A stretch of DNA of 49,086 bases, taken from the NCBI GenBank assembly GCA_004294385.1, contig REAP01000031.1:35397-84482 (forward strand). Direction: 5' to 3'. This document shows, one piece after another, positions 8,972-16,502 of this stretch. The position numbers were made by a program, and so were the translations under genes. The notes below the pieces were generated by a model. It had not been told where the DNA came from. It saw only the letters and a program-made list of their open reading frames with translations, and searched no databases. Source of the DNA: Oscillatoriales cyanobacterium (GTDB lineage Bacteria; Cyanobacteriota; Cyanobacteriia; Cyanobacteriales; Microcoleaceae). The stretch's first letter is position 1; every line of letters begins with the position of its first letter.

Positions 8972-9383
8972 ACGGTTTCCTTTTATTGAACGAAGGAATC
9001 CAGCAGGAGAAACTAATTTTTTTCCCTGTGTACCCATAACTTTAAGCTATCGGGATTGTATTTCGGAGACTTTGGGTTTGTTGGATACGGGATCGAGTCT
9101 TAATGTTTTACCGTACCATGTTGGTTTAGGGCTGGGAGCAGTTTGGGAGGAGCAAACGCTTTCAATTTCGTTAGCAGGTAATCTTGCGCCTGTGGAAGCA
9201 AGAGGTTTAGCTGTTGTGGCACAAATTAGCGATTTTCCACCTGTTCGTTTGGCTTTTGCTTGGGCTAAATCTAACGATCCGCCTATTATTTTAGGTCAAT
9301 TAAACTTTTTTATGGAGTTTGATGTCTGTTTTTATCGTTCACAGTTGGCGTTTGAAGTGTCTCCTAAATTTAGGGATATTTGA
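8958..9383 (+). CDS. Retropepsin-like aspartyl protease family protein
   Basis: In the 141-residue protein, LLDTGSSLNVLP (about residues 41-52) is the classical aspartyl-protease DTG motif. PPIILGQLNFFMEFDV (about 107-122) matches the ILG segment that packs against the active site in retropepsin folds. One lobe only is present, so activity would need a homodimer. It lacks a signal peptide and is probably cytosolic. It overlaps the preceding 74-codon gene. Substrate and role are unknown. The strong DTGSS and ILG motifs suggest it is intact. Confidence 0.75.
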   Translation: MPNAKRFPFIERRNPAGETNFFPCVPITLSYRDCISETLGLLDTGSSLNVLPYHVGLGLGAVWEEQTLSISLAGNLAPVEARGLAVVAQISDFPPVRLAFAWAKSNDPPIILGQLNFFMEFDVCFYRSQLAFEVSPKFRDI

Positions 9384-9407
9384 GATGATCAATCTGACCT
9401 GCATTCC

Positions 9408-9974
9408 CTACGGAGAGTTTTCCCACTCGGCGCTAAGCTTGCGGAAATTGTATTTAGATACACCGGGATGACAAGTCACACAACTGCTGATATTTGCAGG
9501 TTGTGACATTTTGACTTTGGGATGTAGAGCTTTAAAATATCGAGAACTCGCGACTCGATAGGCTAGTTCTTCGTCTTTTGTTTGGGGACGAGAAAAAGTT
9601 TGTAGGTAGTTCCAGACTAGCAGGCGCGGTGGATCTACTAGGAGTTTGAGAGTTTGTCCGTAGTGTTGGGAATCTTGCAGCAATCTGCGCCACGTTTCTG
9701 TTGGTAAGACTTGGGGCGGTAAACCGATGTGACAGGTGGCGCAGTTTTCGAGGTATAGTTGTTGTCCGAGTTGGTAGCGATCGGGAATACGATCGACTGT
9801 AGCAGTATCTTCAATGGCAGACACTTGAGCAAGTCGCACGGGGGGACTAGAATAGGCAGTCTGAGCTGCAAACCATCCGCCGCTACAGCAGACAAGTATC
9901 AACATTAGCAAAGTTGAATAAATTCCCCGCCAGCTTACTCTGCGACGCTTGCGGGGTTTTGCCTGTTTCATCAT
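9408..9974 (-). CDS. Dihaem c-type cytochrome (DHC-like)
   Basis: The 188-residue protein has a basic N-terminus, then a hydrophobic segment (about 17-38, STLLMLILVCCSGGWFA) that should act as a signal peptide or anchor. The rest would lie in the periplasm or thylakoid lumen. Two haem-binding motifs are seen, CATCH (about 78-82) and CVTCH (about 165-169). Spacing and length fit the dihaem cytochrome c family. The redox partner is unknown. It lies 17 bp downstream of the metallo-hydrolase gene on the same strand and may be cotranscribed with it. Confidence 0.85.
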   Translation of the reverse strand: MMKQAKPRKRRRVSWRGIYSTLLMLILVCCSGGWFAAQTAYSSPPVRLAQVSAIEDTATVDRIPDRYQLGQQLYLENCATCHIGLPPQVLPTETWRRLLQDSQHYGQTLKLLVDPPRLLVWNYLQTFSRPQTKDEELAYRVASSRYFKALHPKVKMSQPANISSCVTCHPGVSKYNFRKLSAEWENSP

Positions 9975-9991
9975 CCTAAATTGATTTTTTC

Positions 9992-10900
9992 CTAAATCAC
10001 TGGTATGCTCATGCCTTCCCGTGCTAAGCAGCTATTGGCGAAAGCTGCTTGCACGTCTGCTTCTACTTGATCGAGAAAATCATCAGTATGACTGGGATCA
10101 TGGTGAAACATCACAATTTTTTTGACTCCAGCAGCTTTAGCTACTTCTACTCCTGCTTGCCAAGTCGAGTGTCCCCAGCCGACTTTCGGCGACTTGAAGT
10201 CATGATATTCTTCGTTGGTGTAATTCGCATCATAAATCAACACATCTGCATCGCGCGCTAGGTGTACTATGTTGTCGTCCAAGCGATCGGGAAAGTGTTC
10301 TGTATCGGTGCAGTAGACGGCAGTATGTCCTTGCCAGGTGACTCGATATCCGATCGCGGTATTGGGATGATTCAGCAAGGCGGTTTCGATTTTCACATCG
10401 TCGAGTTCGACAACATCCCCCGGAGTCAAATCGTTAAATTTGAGGTCTGACTGCATCACCTGGATGGGGACTGGAAAATTGGGGTGGTGCATTTGGTCGG
10501 AAAGACGCTGTTTGATCGTAGTACCATCGGGGGCGATCGCACCGTAAATGTGAAAACAGTTCCCTGGGATAAAGGCAGGAGTAAAAAAGGGAAATCCTTG
10601 AATGTGATCCCAGTGAGTGTGGCTGAATAACATATGGGCTTCGACTGGCATCTGTCGCAGCAAATTGAGACCAAGGACTCGCAGACCGGTGCCACCGTCA
10701 AAGATCAGGCGTTTTTTGCCCAATCGCATTTCTACGCAAGAGGTATTACCTCCGTAGCGAATTGTTTTGCTACCGGGGGTAGCTATGCTGCCCCGCACGC
10801 CCCAAAACTGAACGACAAACTCGGTCAAAGGGCTAGTTTCCTTAATGGCTTTGTCATCAGAAGGCTGTGGAATGGCTGCGGACTGTGAGGAATCAGGCAT
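9992..10900 (-). CDS. MBL-fold metallohydrolase
   Basis: Metallo-beta-lactamase fold hydrolase. The metal motif SHTHWDHIQGFPFF (HxHxDH) is present, followed by a distal Asp (VYCTDTEHF) and DADVLIYDANYT. VGWGHSTW and FHHDPSHTDD supply the last His/Asp ligands. The open GGNTSCVEMRLG start of the domain resembles phosphodiesterase/RNase-Z-like members, so cyclic nucleotide or RNA substrates are possible, but specificity cannot be read. The frame stays open upstream to 10990. I chose the ATG at 10900 because the first 30 residues of the longer form are basic, low-complexity and outside the domain. Confidence 0.8.
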   Translation of the reverse strand: MPDSSQSAAIPQPSDDKAIKETSPLTEFVVQFWGVRGSIATPGSKTIRYGGNTSCVEMRLGKKRLIFDGGTGLRVLGLNLLRQMPVEAHMLFSHTHWDHIQGFPFFTPAFIPGNCFHIYGAIAPDGTTIKQRLSDQMHHPNFPVPIQVMQSDLKFNDLTPGDVVELDDVKIETALLNHPNTAIGYRVTWQGHTAVYCTDTEHFPDRLDDNIVHLARDADVLIYDANYTNEEYHDFKSPKVGWGHSTWQAGVEVAKAAGVKKIVMFHHDPSHTDDFLDQVEADVQAAFANSCLAREGMSIPVI

Positions 10901-11056
10901 CTTTTTTAGCTTTACGCGCAGGAACTTGGGAGTTGAGAACTTATTTTTAATTTTAGAAGTAAAACAAATTATAATTTGGAATTTACCCACACCATAATCA
11001 GATTTGGTGTGGGAGTGTGCGATCCTAGTTACAGTCCTAGAATACTGGCTAGTGAT

Positions 11057-11569
11057 TTATTTGCGATCGGCTGCGATGCACTGTTCCACTAATGCCATTA
11101 CTTTGTCTACGTCTTGCCAGCCCAGAATTTCTGTGACTTTTTTCTCCAAATTTTTGTAGGATCTGAAAAATTCGGCTATTTCATCTAAGCGGTGGGGTGC
11201 TACGTCTTTGAGGGACTTATAATGGGCGTAGCGGGGGTCTTTGTCGGGAACGCACAACAGTTTCTCGTCTCTGTCGCCTCCATCGATCATTTCTAACATT
11301 CCGATCGGACGGGCGAGAATCACGCACCCTGGAAATGTGGGCTCGTCCATCATCACCATGCCGTCGAGGGGGTCGCCATCATCGGCTAAGGTATTGGGGA
11401 TGAAGCCGTAGTCGCACGGATATTGCACTGAGGAAGATAGCACGCGATCGAGCGCAAAGGCTTGTAACTCTTTATCAAACTCGTATTTGTTTTTGCTACC
11501 GGCGGTAATTTCGATCAGGACGTTGAGCAGTCCTGGTTTTGGCTGTGCCGGAATTAGCGATAAGTCCAC
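11057..11569 (-). CDS. ppa: Inorganic pyrophosphatase
   Basis: This is a family I soluble pyrophosphatase of 170 residues. It hydrolyses PPi to phosphate with Mg2+ and so pulls biosynthetic reactions forward in the cytosol. Signatures are [11 protein letters not shown] near 22-32 and the family motif DGDPLD with following acidic residues (about 65-70). YPCDYGFIP lies between them, and [16 protein letters not shown] supplies further metal/phosphate ligands. The start codon is GTG at 11569, preceded by TTGGAG at a good distance. It is transcribed convergently with nothing close by. Confidence 0.97.
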   Translation of the reverse strand: MDLSLIPAQPKPGLLNVLIEITAGSKNKYEFDKELQAFALDRVLSSSVQYPCDYGFIPNTLADDGDPLDGMVMMDEPTFPGCVILARPIGMLEMIDGGDRDEKLLCVPDKDPRYAHYKSLKDVAPHRLDEIAEFFRSYKNLEKKVTEILGWQDVDKVMALVEQCIAADRK

Positions 11570-11691
11570 AATAATATCTCCAAGTTAACAGATTTTCGGG
11601 GATGAGTGCTAGTTGCCAAATCCCTTTGATAGCATTTTACGGGCGATCGGGATCGATGCTGCATAAAGCTGGATACAAAGCTAGCGCTCAT

Positions 11692-11727
11692 GATTATTTT
11701 GGGGTAGTCCAAGGGCATTGCCGTGTC
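11692..11727. repeat. Half copy of the TTTTGGGGTAG...GCCGTGTCC hairpin repeat
   Basis: GATTATTTTGGGGTAG followed by GGGCATTGCCGTGTCC matches the loop and right arm of the 7791 and 44849 hairpins. The left arm is missing here. It lies between ppa and the following hypothetical gene. Confidence 0.55.
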
Positions 11728-11746
11728 CGACCTTGCTTGAATCTAA

Positions 11747-12295
11747 CTAACGTTGGATTTCCTTATAAATTGACTGCACTACGTCTATCAGGCTCAAGAC
11801 TTGCTGCCATTCGGGAGCATCGGGCTTGTAGCTTTTAGCACGCTGAGTTTTCAAACTGTGATGCAAGAGGTTCAGCAGCGCGTCGGTCGACTGTAAGGGG
11901 TCGTCATCTTCATCTGCTGGGGCAAGGGTAGCATTTTCTTCGATGATTTCTTTGATATTTTGCGCCTTGTCTGCCAGAGTCAAAGCTCTACCTGCGAGGT
12001 TTTCCGGCATTTTTGGTCGTTCCGACAAAGACGCGCCTGTGAGTTCAACCAGCAGTTGGCAGACTTGATCGACCCATTCGCGATCGTTTACTGAAAAAGA
12101 ACCAGAACTAAAGACTTGTCCATCTCGTCTTTGCTGAATGCTTTGTACCTTCTGTATTAGAGGTAGAGCCTTTTGGGTAATGTTTTCCGGGATTCTGGGG
12201 ATATCTGACAGAGAGCTACGAGCAATCTCAAGCAATAGTTGGTAAACCTGATCTACCCACTCAATATCTCCCGACTGCGAATTCCAATTATTCAT
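11747..12295 (-). CDS. Hypothetical protein with repeated helical module
   Basis: I do not recognise a family in this 182-residue protein. It contains a clear internal duplication: EWVDQVYQLLLEIARSSLSD followed by PRIPENI, and EWVDQVCQLLVELTGASLSE followed by PKMPENL, about 65 residues apart. A third weaker block (ALLNLLHHSLKTQ...EWQQVLSLIDVVQSIY) follows an acidic linker. Each unit looks like two amphipathic helices, suggesting a scaffold or binding protein with no enzyme motifs. No signal peptide is seen. Confidence 0.6.
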   Translation of the reverse strand: MNNWNSQSGDIEWVDQVYQLLLEIARSSLSDIPRIPENITQKALPLIQKVQSIQQRRDGQVFSSGSFSVNDREWVDQVCQLLVELTGASLSERPKMPENLAGRALTLADKAQNIKEIIEENATLAPADEDDDPLQSTDALLNLLHHSLKTQRAKSYKPDAPEWQQVLSLIDVVQSIYKEIQR

Positions 12296-12382
12296 AACTG
12301 ACTCTAGTAGTTGTCTATATCTAAGACTTGAACATTGACGAAGTATGTCAACCTAATTAAACGTAAAATCCTTTTCTGTTAG

Positions 12383-12411
12383 ATCCCCGACTTTTATAAG
12401 AAGTCGGTGAT
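12383..12411. repeat. Dispersed ATCCCCGACTT hairpin
   Basis: ATCCCCGACTT (12383-12393) pairs with AAGTCGGTGAT (12401-12411) with one mismatch. A longer, better paired relative follows the tRNA gene at 44781-44813. The 12296-12555 spacer holds nothing else that I can identify. Confidence 0.55.
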
Positions 12412-12555
12412 TTGGACAGATCGGGCCTGAAATACAGGCATCTCATTTGCGAGTTCAAATTCGGTTATCTAACAATCATACAGTAACTCGTTGAAACTCT
12501 CTGTTTTGACGACTCCCATCCCTAACTACAGCGAGACGAGTATAGGGTGGGCTTC

Positions 12556-12747
12556 TCAGCAATTTGGATTCACAGCTATAGCCAATTTGCCAGCATTCGC
12601 AGCTTTGCAAACCAGAATATCCAGAAATTCACTCCAACCAGCGTCTAGGATTGATTTTGCCATCCTAGTTCTAGCCAAACCTGTGACATTCAAATCTTCA
12701 AAACCAATCACATCATATCGCCCGCATCTACGAGCAATTGCGATGTG
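12556..12747 (-). pseudogene. TnpB (IS200/IS605 OrfB) remnant
   Basis: On the minus strand 63 codons before a stop read as the central RuvC-like part of Tnp[21 protein letters not shown] contains the conserved catalytic Glu (FEDL). It is followed by [20 protein letters not shown] and [11 protein letters not shown], which normally leads into the zinc-finger TSQ.CS.CG segment. That segment, the N-terminal two thirds and the C-terminal Asp are absent. The fragment begins 7 bp after the stop codon of the cyclase gene, so the cyclase 3' end may be an insertion or recombination junction. Confidence 0.8.
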
Positions 12748-12753
12748 CCGTTC

Positions 12754-15700
12754 TTATTTTTCGGTCAGATTCCACACACCATCCCAGTTCAGTACGTCCG
12801 GGGGCTCAAGTTTATATAACGCACAGCGATCGACGTGTAATTTAGCTGCCTTGTTTTTGGGATCAATTTGCAAAACGGCTCTAAATTCGCTATCGGCATC
12901 CTTAAAAGCTTTCTTGGCTATCGGTTCTAAGGCTTTCTTGATTTCACTCAGCAGCTTTTTGACCTGATCTAATTCCATATTTACAAATTCCTCATCTAAC
13001 ATTTCTGCCAGTGTCTCCGAGACCCGACTTTTGATTTTCTCCTGTAATAGTTCTTGCTTCTCCAATAGTTTCAGCATCTTATTTTTTTTTGATTTCACGC
13101 TGACATTAACGTCTTTTTTCAAGATATCCTTGACTTCGCCCTCTTGTAATTCGTGAATATCCTCTGCTGATAGCTGCTTGATTTTTGCTTTTAACAAGAG
13201 TTTAGCTTCATCCTCGGAAAGGTTTTTCATTCCTTCGGGTTTCAACAGGTCAAACTCTGAATCAAACAACCTTAATGGGTCTGTTTTGCTCAGTTTTTCT
13301 CGTTCGGACTCTGACATTTTTTTCACTTGATGTAAGAGCTTTTTGAGTTCGCATTCTAACTGTTCTTCAAAATTGTAGGAAAGTTTTTTCCTTTCTGCCT
13401 CCGACATATTTTTGACCTTGGTTAATAATCCTTTCACGTCTTCATCAGAAAGGATTTGGGTGACTGGTGTCTTGTAATATTCCCGTCCTTTGTTGTATTT
13501 TTCAACAATCTGTTCCTGTTCCTTACTCAGCGCCTTGCCAATGAGTGAGTGACCTTCCCGGATGCCGACAAGCTCGTAAACGATGACGGGTTCGCTTTTG
13601 CCTTTGACAGTAATGAAATCGAGTTCCCGCACGTACAGTCGCTCTTTGTATTCTTTGTAGGTGTTGTCGCTGATGATTAAATCAGTGCCATACTGCTTGC
13701 TGGCACCTTCTAAGCGAGAGGCGAGATTGACACCATCTCCGATCGAAGTTAGTTCCATCCGCTTGCTGGATCCGATGTTGCCACTGACAACTTCGTCGGA
13801 ATGGATTCCCATGCCGATACTGATGGGCAATTTGCCAACTCGCTCTTTATTAAACTCAATCAGTTTTTCCCGCATTTCCACTGCGGTTTGCATGGCGCAC
13901 CAGGCATGATCTGCTAGGGGCGCTGGAGAGCCAAAAACTGCCATCAGAGCGTCGCCGATGTATTTGTCGAGAGTACCTCCATACTTGAAGACGACATCTA
14001 CCATCACTTCAAAATATTCGTTGAGCATGATTACCACTTCTTCGGCTTGCAATTTTTCCGTAAGTGTGGTGTAGCCACGAATGTCGGAGAACAGCACCGA
14101 AACGTGTTTGCGCTTACCTCCCATTCCTGTATCTCCTGAAGCTAGAAGCGCTTCGGCTACTTCTGGGGTCATGTAGCGGTACATCAAGTTTTTGACTTGC
14201 TTGGCGTCGCTGATATCTTCCATCACAACTAATGCTCCGTTGACTTTGCTGGGGTCGGTAGCATCGGTCATTGAGTTCAGTGACAGATTGATACTCTGCT
14301 GTTCTCCTACGGAGGCGATCAATACTTGGTCTGGGTAATATTGCTGGCGGTCTTCCTCGTTTGTGGGGGACAAAGCCACATCGAACCACTTAGCAAAGTT
14401 GCCTTTTTCTAACTTAATTAACTCGCGTAAACATTTACCTTCTGCTAAGTCGGCATCGCTGACACCAAGCAGTTGCTTTGCGCTGGGATTTGTGGCTACT
14501 ATATTTCCTTTTTGATCGGTAGAGATCACGCCGTTAGTCAAGGCGTGCAGCATATCTTTTTGTCTTTGTTCTTGCTGCTTGACTTTGGCAAATAGTTTGG
14601 CGTTTTGCAGGGCGACTCCTGCTTGGATGTTAAAGGCTGTCATAAATTCCATGTCGCTGCGATTGAAACTGGCTTTCCACTGTTCGGGGGCTTCCGGCCA
14701 ATGTTCTGGGTTGTAGGCGGAGAATTCTCCTTGTCTTTTTTTGTTAATTAACTGGGTGACACCAATCAATTTTTTGTCTGCATTAAATACTGGCATACAG
14801 AGCATACTGCAAGTACGGTAGCCTGTTTTTTTGTCTGTTTCTATGGCTGTTTTGGCGCGGGGGTCGTCGTGTACGTCAAAGGGAATCAGTAGCGGTTTGC
14901 CGGATTGGGCAACAATACCTGCGAAACCGGCTGTTCGGGGTATGCGAATTTCTTGAAGTTGACCTGCGATCGGGATTTTTGTCCACAGTTGATTTCTATC
15001 TTCATCGATCAGCCATAGGGTGCTGCGATCGGCATTCATCAGTTCTTGGGCCTGATCCATCACCCGCTTGAGGGTGTCTTCTAAGTCTAGACTGCTCTGA
15101 GAAAGAGCGTTGACGGCGTTCATCAGTGCTGTGGCTGCTCGCTGTCTTTGAGTTGCTGCGTAGAAAGATTTGGAAGATTCTAGAATTAGGCGAATCGATG
15201 GCGCAAATTCTTTAAAGATTTGTTCGTCTTCTCTAGTAAATCCTTCTCTGTCAATGCGTTCGTCTAAATGACCGTAATTGTCGTGGTTCGGCTTGAGTTT
15301 ATTAATGAGTTGAACGACTGCTACTAACTCTTGTGTGTCTTCGTTGATCAGAGGCATCGCCAGCATTGTATAGGTGCGATATCCTGTTCTTTCATCAGTT
15401 TTTTTGGCGTTAGTCGATCGCCTGTCGTTATAAAAATCATAAGGAATGTTAACGACTGTTCTGTCCGTGGCTACTTCTCCGGCAATCCCGACATTTGAGG
15501 GAAATCTGAGTTCTAGGTTTTTGCCATTTTCGTCTTTAGCAACAATTGCCCAGAGTTCATTTTTTTCGTCGTCTAATAAAAATATGGTGCTGCGATCGGC
15601 ATTGAGCAATTCCCCCGTTTTCTGGGTAATCGACTGCAACATTTCGTTGAGGATAGCGTCAAAGCCTTGGATGTCTAAGAGGTTGTCGAGCATTCCCAGG

Positions 15701-16062
15701 GTTTGATTGACAACCCTCAGTTTGTTCTCTACGTCCTTGGCGACTCCTTGAAAACTATCCTTGTTTAGGGGTGCGAGGAAATGGGCGAAGCTCGCGTTTC
15801 CTTGGGTTGTGACGATTTGACTACCGCTAGAGGGGTGGTGAGAATGCTGTTCCTGACGATTTTGACTGACAACAGTGGTATCACTTGCAATAGTAGTGAC
15901 ATCAGGATCCGTGACATCACTTACAACAGTGGTATCACTTACAACAGTGGTATCACTTACAACAGTGGTATCACTTACAACAGTGGTATCACTTACAACA
16001 GTGACATCTATCACGGCGTTTCCCTGATTTGACTGATTGGAAGATGCAGGAGAATAATTCAT
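12754..16062 (-). CDS. GAF-GAF-PAS class III adenylate cyclase (CyaB-like)
   Basis: The 1102-residue signalling protein should make cAMP from ATP. Order: a Thr/Val/Ser/Asp repeat region (21-65), GAF-A (about 125-295) with an NK..F..DE motif, GAF-B (about 320-480) with a modified one, PAS (about 505-620) and the catalytic domain (about 650-800). Metal-binding Asp660 and Asp704, purine-selecting Lys700/Thr772, and transition-state Asn779/Arg783 are all present. The Lys/Thr pair is that of bicarbonate-responsive class IIIb adenylate cyclases such as Anabaena CyaB1 (family knowledge). Residues 856-1059 are a highly charged helical insertion with KxMSExER repeats. It separates YNKGREYYKTP from KAFKDADSEFRAVLQIDP, which normally make one TPR hairpin, before the usual WDGVWNLTEK end. 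No membrane segment is seen. Confidence 0.92.
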   Translation of the reverse strand: MNYSPASSNQSNQGNAVIDVTVVSDTTVVSDTTVVSDTTVVSDTTVVSDVTDPDVTTIASDTTVVSQNRQEQHSHHPSSGSQIVTTQGNASFAHFLAPLNKDSFQGVAKDVENKLRVVNQTLGMLDNLLDIQGFDAILNEMLQSITQKTGELLNADRSTIFLLDDEKNELWAIVAKDENGKNLELRFPSNVGIAGEVATDRTVVNIPYDFYNDRRSTNAKKTDERTGYRTYTMLAMPLINEDTQELVAVVQLINKLKPNHDNYGHLDERIDREGFTREDEQIFKEFAPSIRLILESSKSFYAATQRQRAATALMNAVNALSQSSLDLEDTLKRVMDQAQELMNADRSTLWLIDEDRNQLWTKIPIAGQLQEIRIPRTAGFAGIVAQSGKPLLIPFDVHDDPRAKTAIETDKKTGYRTCSMLCMPVFNADKKLIGVTQLINKKRQGEFSAYNPEHWPEAPEQWKASFNRSDMEFMTAFNIQAGVALQNAKLFAKVKQQEQRQKDMLHALTNGVISTDQKGNIVATNPSAKQLLGVSDADLAEGKCLRELIKLEKGNFAKWFDVALSPTNEEDRQQYYPDQVLIASVGEQQSINLSLNSMTDATDPSKVNGALVVMEDISDAKQVKNLMYRYMTPEVAEALLASGDTGMGGKRKHVSVLFSDIRGYTTLTEKLQAEEVVIMLNEYFEVMVDVVFKYGGTLDKYIGDALMAVFGSPAPLADHAWCAMQTAVEMREKLIEFNKERVGKLPISIGMGIHSDEVVSGNIGSSKRMELTSIGDGVNLASRLEGASKQYGTDLIISDNTYKEYKERLYVRELDFITVKGKSEPVIVYELVGIREGHSLIGKALSKEQEQIVEKYNKGREYYKTPVTQILSDEDVKGLLTKVKNMSEAERKKLSYNFEEQLECELKKLLHQVKKMSESEREKLSKTDPLRLFDSEFDLLKPEGMKNLSEDEAKLLLKAKIKQLSAEDIHELQEGEVKDILKKDVNVSVKSKKNKMLKLLEKQELLQEKIKSRVSETLAEMLDEEFVNMELDQVKKLLSEIKKALEPIAKKAFKDADSEFRAVLQIDPKNKAAKLHVDRCALYKLEPPDVLNWDGVWNLTEK
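15922..16010. repeat. 18-bp tandem repeat encoding VVSDTT
   Basis: The unit ACTTACAACAGTGGTATC is repeated about five times head to tail, with a diverged outlier near 15870. It encodes VVSDTT repeats near the N-terminus of the cyclase. Units are nearly identical at DNA level, which suggests recent expansion and likely length variation between strains. Confidence 0.9.
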
Positions 16063-16502
16063 AGACCTTTACAGAAGCTTAAGTTTAATGTTTGGTCTCT
16101 TATGTAGGAGATGTGGCTGGTCGATCGCCCTGGAGTCGCACAACAGTAGAGTGAAACTATTTCCCAGTTACGGAACTCCATCGCCCGCAGGAACAGGAAT
16201 GTCTGCGAGACGGAGGACTGGTGGTAAAAGGGCCGATCGATGCGGACGTTGTTTGGACTAGCCGCAATTCTGACACCGCTATTGGCTAATTATGTGTGCC
16301 CATTTCTACAATTGTGGTTTTTATATAGAATTTATATCAACTTGGCTGCTAAAATAGTAGCTTAGATTTGCAAAACTGTTGGATGCGATCGCCCAGTCTA
16401 GGGAATTTACAGGTAACTTTGATACAAATTTCCTGTAGAATTCCTAAATTTTAACAGATAGAAGGAATTGTACTTCTATTAAACACAGTAATTCTGGTAC
16501 AT
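16063..16502. other. Intergenic region between cyclase and recN
   Basis: This 440-bp spacer should hold the cyclase promoter (minus strand) and the recN 3' end. I see no RNA gene or clear terminator. A plus-strand frame of 41 codons (16239-16364, hydrophobic, beginning MRTLFGLAAILTPLLA) is open but lacks a convincing ribosome binding site, so I do not call it a gene. Confidence 0.6.

Noticed and set aside
10901..10990. N-terminal extension of the metallohydrolase
   Set aside because: Thirty basic residues precede the domain with no similarity to it; the ATG at 10900 gives a more usual start, although neither has a clear ribosome binding site.
12491..12967. Plus-strand frame of 158 codons at the 3' side of the cyclase gene
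   Set aside because: It overlaps the end of the cyclase gene antisense and reads antisense through the TnpB remnant; the minus-strand reading gives recognisable protein.
16239..16364. Short hydrophobic frame in the cyclase-recN spacer
   Set aside because: 41 codons, no convincing ribosome binding site, no recognisable sequence; likely chance.
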